A DNA stretch of 13,195 nt from Ectocarpus siliculosus (lineage: Eukaryota > Sar > Phaeophyceae > Ectocarpales > Ectocarpaceae): the NCBI GenBank assembly GCA_000310025.1, contig FN649758.1:3213165-3226359 (forward strand), in the 5' to 3' direction. Shown piece after piece: positions 10,274 to 13,195 of the stretch. Made by a program: the position numbers and the translations under genes. Under the pieces are notes generated by a model. It searched no databases, was not told where the DNA came from, and saw only the letters and a list, made by a program, of their open reading frames with translations. Each line of letters opens with the position of its first letter. Position 1 is the first letter of the stretch.

Positions 10274-11167
10274 ATGCATATGTACCTCCTTTATGCATAC
10301 TTACAACGGATGCCCTCTACCAAAGTAAAATACAACGAGTAAGGACGTGCACAAACATACGCTGCATCTACGCACTTTCGCTCATCTTCTTCATAAGCCT
10401 ACTCTTCCTCTGTTTGTCTCTTCCCCCAGAATTCTCTGGCGCAGAGTCGCCTTTTGGGGGATAAAAATCCTTCAGACCTAGACCGCTCCCCGCCCCCCGC
10501 CCCCGTCCTACCCGTGAAGGCTTAGTGCGGTACTCTGGGGTACGGTACTGCTGTAGATGCCTTTCCGGTTATCTATGCATACGACGTGGGTGTCCGATCG
10601 CTCTCTCTCCACGGTTGACTGGTGACTACTCTTCTAAAAAAAAATAAACTCGGCACCAAGTGGTAGACGAATCGCTGGAAGACTAAAAAAACGTACAAAA
10701 TACGCCACATCAACCAACCTCTGGTACGCATATGCAGGGTGCAAACTCTGTCCCCTCTTCCTCCTGCTCCCGAGCAATCAACTTCAACACCGAGCAACCA
10801 TCGCTTGGTCACACGGCTACACATACACCAGAAAATGTCCGACGGGTTGTTCTGTTTCCCGCGTGACTGACGTTTCCTGACAGCGGCTTTCACGCCAGGT
10901 GGTCGAGAGCCGCTTCTAGTGCGCGTAGGTCGCCGAGGGATCTCGGGTAGTCCTCCTGAATCAACCATCACACGCGCAGGGGGCAAGGGAGCGCGGGGGT
11001 CCTATTCTGTGTGGAAGTGTGACGCGTTTGTTTCCCGTGGGTGTCTCTGCAGCGAACACGTCCAGGCTGCTCCCCCAGTGCGAAACGCAACAAGGGGTTA
11101 AGCGCGTTCGCTCCTTGCGTCCGGAGACTCGACTGCTTGCGCTTGCGCTCGACTACAGGCGCCATCC

Positions 11168-11260
11168 CTACAGAGCGCTCGCTCCATGCCAAGCACCAAC
11201 CCGGAGGGTCGGCACAAGCACGCCCAATTTCGGGTCCGAACGCACCACAGAGGCTGACTG
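11168..11260 (-). CDS. Possible terminal exon of the TPR-like gene
   Basis: After the acceptor GCCTGCAG a phase-0 frame gives 30 codons (SVVRSDPKLGVLVPTLRVG in the middle) and ends at TAG 11170-11168. The phase matches the preceding candidate. However, this DNA has several open frames on both strands and looks like a dispersed repeat, so the similarity to coding sequence may mislead. Confidence 0.25.
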   Translation of the reverse strand, partial: QSASVVRSDPKLGVLVPTLRVGAWHGASAL

Positions 11261-11395
11261 CTGCAGGCAAACGCCATCTCCAACGCTCGATAGAACCGGG
11301 GCATTGGTACACATTTACACTACCAAGTACATCTACTTTGCCCGGGGTTTTAATGCACGACCCGCCAGCAACACATCCCGTTAAGAAAAACTCAC

Positions 11396-11426
11396 CGACC
11401 AGTAGGACTCCGGAATAGCGTCATTT
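11396..11426 (-). CDS. Possible 31-nt micro-exon of the TPR-like gene
   Basis: The consensus donor TCG|GTGAGT is the strongest exon signal in this part. Ahead of it NDAIPESYWS reads in the frame that accepts CG+A = Arg from the previous exon, if the acceptor is GGCAAG after a long pyrimidine-rich stretch. It ends in phase 0. Longer versions of this exon with other acceptors, or an extra exon between, are possible. Only the donor is well supported. Confidence 0.35.
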
Positions 11427-12180
11427 CTTGCCGCCGGCAGGGTGAATCGTCGGTTCAAGCGGCCCCGTGCATTCCGAAACAGCGCACAAAAATGGCCAAT
11501 ACGAAAGCAAAGCCAACGGGCACCACAGCGAGGAAACGTGGGGGAGAAAGCGGGGGCTGTGATTCGGACGCCTGACAACAAAAAACGGAAGTACTGGAGG
11601 CGAATCGTGCGCAACGGACTGACGCGCTTCGCGGCAAAACAAACCGTTCACGTCGAGCATTGCTTCCGGCTCGGTTTTCCTCCAGTAATTTCAATTTGTT
11701 CCTTGTGCTTGCTGTTGTTCCGTTTGATAAGACAAGACGAAGAAAATGTTCGAGGAGCAGAGAGATGCAGGAGGGGCGACTGATTCCCCGTCCGGCAATA
11801 CACCCCCCGTTTGACCATCCCCAAGGTTTCATCGATTCCTCCGCGGTGCCGGGGAGTCAACGGTCGCCATGTCGTGGCATCGGTACAGAGCGATGGTATC
11901 GTCAAACCGCAAGCTTACGGGCATGGCACAACAGCAGCAGGCGAGCGTACACCCGGGCCCATTGTTGTGCCACCGCCGGAAAATCACACACACGCACACC
12001 CAGTCGCCAACACAAGCCAAGCGAAATCACGCTCCTCCTCCTTCCGGTCTTCTCTCTGGAGACCGTGACTGAACCATGAAAGAAAAAAACATCGAGCTGC
12101 CACCCCGCTGCCTGGACGAGCACAACCCCCCCCCCAAATGGGCATATTGTATGCAAAAAATGCAACAGACCAGGTCCTAC
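11427..12180 (-). other. Probable intron(s) of the TPR-like gene, exon content unresolved
   Basis: The segment starts with the donor GTAGGA. It may be one intron of 754 bp or may contain more exons. One candidate reads PAVAQQWARVYARLLLLCHA (about 11919-11980) before a GTAAGC donor; another follows an ACAG acceptor near 11710 and reads KHKEQIEITGGKPSRKQC. Neither has both convincing borders. Confidence 0.4.
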
Positions 12181-12351
12181 CGGAGTATTCTCAGCACTAG
12201 GTCAACGCCGGCGCTGAGGTGTCGGTTCTCCACGCCCTCCAGAGACATGGCGCAGTCGAGCAATAGCTTCGCCTGGCTCGAGCCATGCTCGCCCCTCGCG
12301 GCCAGGACACACAACGCCAGCCGGTAGTACGCGAGGGTCAGACCAGGGCAT
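12181..12351 (-). CDS. TPR-like gene, second exon
   Basis: This 171-nt exon has one base completing Arg, 56 codons and two bases (CG) passed on. Without splicing the frame hits TAG exactly across the donor, which supports a real junction there. Composition and helical periodicity are typical of coding sequence and unlike its surroundings. Confidence 0.7.
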
Positions 12352-13165
12352 CTGCCGGACGGGGCAAGGGTTGAGTTCGGACGGGGGGGCACCGGGCAGA
12401 GCAAACGAAGCGGATGAGAGCGCCGATGGTTGGACGGGATGGAGCGCGTTGGGGAGCGCGTCGGCAAGCCAGTCCAAGAAAAAGTCCGCCCCCCGCCCCC
12501 AACCAACAAAAACCTTGCTAACCAAATACGCTCTTCAGATGCACGACATGTCCCCATACGGTGTGTGACGAACGGTTTTCGAAGCACTCCGAACAACCCG
12601 ATTCTATTTGCTGCGCATTGCGGTTCCGCACCTCCCGCAGACCCGCCAAAGCATCCCCGTTGTCCCGAGCGATGGCGGCTGCTGAACATGCTATCGATCA
12701 AGCCAAGCGCCCCAGCGCCGGTACATCCGCACAACAAATCCCTTCACGCCCACTGAGGGAACCATTCGAGACACTGCTCGCCTCTGGAACCCCAGCAACG
12801 AAAGACCAGTCCAGGTGCGCAATCCATTGCCCAAGGGTCCCCGCCCTTCTGGCCCCGTCCTTCACCGACATCTTTGTTATTACCTCTTGTTTTTTAATTT
12901 CCTCCCGAATGAAGTCAAGGAAGTCTACTCAAGCAGTAGGAAAACACGTCCGTTGACTCGGAATCATACTGTAGGTGTCAGGAACATAAAAAAAAACACG
13001 GGAGCAGCGTCGAGAAACCGAACCCACCTTCCCAGCACGCCCTCGAGAATGCCCGCCGCTGTGGAGAAATACATGGCCGACATGCGCTCCTCGGCTTCCT
13101 CGAGACACAGCACCGCCCACTCCAGCTCCGCGTCCGATAGGGGTTCCCCGTCAGGCCCGACCGAC
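12181..13165 (-). CDS. Partial gene, helical TPR-like protein (two internal exons supported)
   Basis: The supported part is join(13165-13028, 12351-12181). The first exon follows the acceptor TTTTTTTTTCAG and carries VGPDGEPLSDAELEWAVLCL and then AAGILEGVLG. Its donor is AAG|GTGGGT. The second exon follows CGGCAG and carries PGLTLAYYRLALCVLAARG, then QAKLLLDCAMSLEG and LSAGVDLVLRIL. Its donor is CCG|GTAGGA. The junction is phase 2 (AG+A = Arg), and both exons end in phase 2. The second exon matches TPR spacing loosely: a Tyr/Leu/Ala helix A, a Gly turn, then Ala-rich helix B. I do not recognise the family. It may be a scaffold or a solenoid portion of a larger protein. The 5' end lies beyond the right edge. 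Confidence 0.65.
12352..13027 (-). other. Intron of the TPR-like gene (676 bp)
   Basis: This GT-AG intron (GTGGGT...CGGCAG) is C-rich on the plus strand. Frames open on both strands show no recognisable protein. Confidence 0.6.
13028..13165 (-). CDS. TPR-like gene, upstream exon
   Basis: This 138-nt exon has one base completing a codon from an exon outside the window, 45 full codons, and two bases passed on. LEWAVLCLEEAEERMSAM is amphipathic and helical. The other two minus-strand frames are open here too, but they do not join a second exon in phase. Confidence 0.65.
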
Positions 13166-13195
13166 CTGAAAAAAAAAATGAGCCCAATCGCGGAA

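Larger units (their letters stand above)
7905..11167. other. Spacer between the HAD gene and the upstream partial gene
   Basis: This stretch of about 3.3 kb should contain the promoter and 5' UTR of the HAD gene (transcribed leftward from about 7.9-8.3 kb) and the 3' end of the gene to the right. An AT-rich patch near 8276-8288 (minus strand CATATATATTAAG) is TATA-like but unproven. A tRNA-like element lies at 9473-9577, and simple repeats are scattered through it. I recognise no protein in any frame. Confidence 0.55.

Noticed and set aside
10573-10986. 137-aa minus-strand open frame
   Set aside because: No family is recognised, the composition is not clearly coding, and no flanking exon signals were found. 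It could be a relic and merits only a database search.
1-13195. CRISPR array, rRNA, phage, bacterial operon or anti-phage system
   Set aside because: There are no spaced direct repeats, no rRNA-like sequence and no bacterial gene packing. The genes are spliced and eukaryotic.

Overview
The window looks like nuclear DNA of a eukaryote. Genes are split by GT-AG introns of roughly 0.3-2.7 kb, with several acceptors behind pyrimidine runs. Spacers are long and full of microsatellites, and there is no operon-like packing. A stramenopile alga, perhaps a brown alga, is my best guess, from the intron style, the low-complexity protein tails and the type of HAD protein present. No lineage-specific marker proves this.

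Layout, with both recognisable genes on the minus strand. (1) 1-1758 is a spacer or 3' flank with C-rich and GAA tracts and no convincing gene. (2) 1759-7904 holds a five-exon gene for a HAD-superfamily hydrolase with a long disordered tail. I assembled it by hand (exons 7904-7489, 4785-4707, 3949-3836, 3528-3320, 2938-1759; 665 aa). All four HAD motifs are present and every junction keeps the reading frame. Its first intron (2.7 kb) contains a perfect 305-bp tandem duplication. (3) 7905 to about 11167 is a spacer of about 3.3 kb. Its one clear element is a degenerate tRNA-like sequence with pol III A and B boxes, probably the head of a SINE. (4) From about 11168 to the right edge lies the 3' part of a second minus-strand gene. 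Two exons (13165-13028 and 12351-12181) join in frame and encode helical, TPR-like sequence. Two further downstream exons are tentative, and the 5' end lies outside the window.

The two genes share a strand and a general arrangement, but nothing links their functions. I found no CRISPR array, rRNA, intact tRNA, intact transposon or bacterial-type defence system. The observations most worth checking are the hand-assembled HAD gene with its appended tail, the identical tandem duplication in its intron, and the tRNA-derived element.
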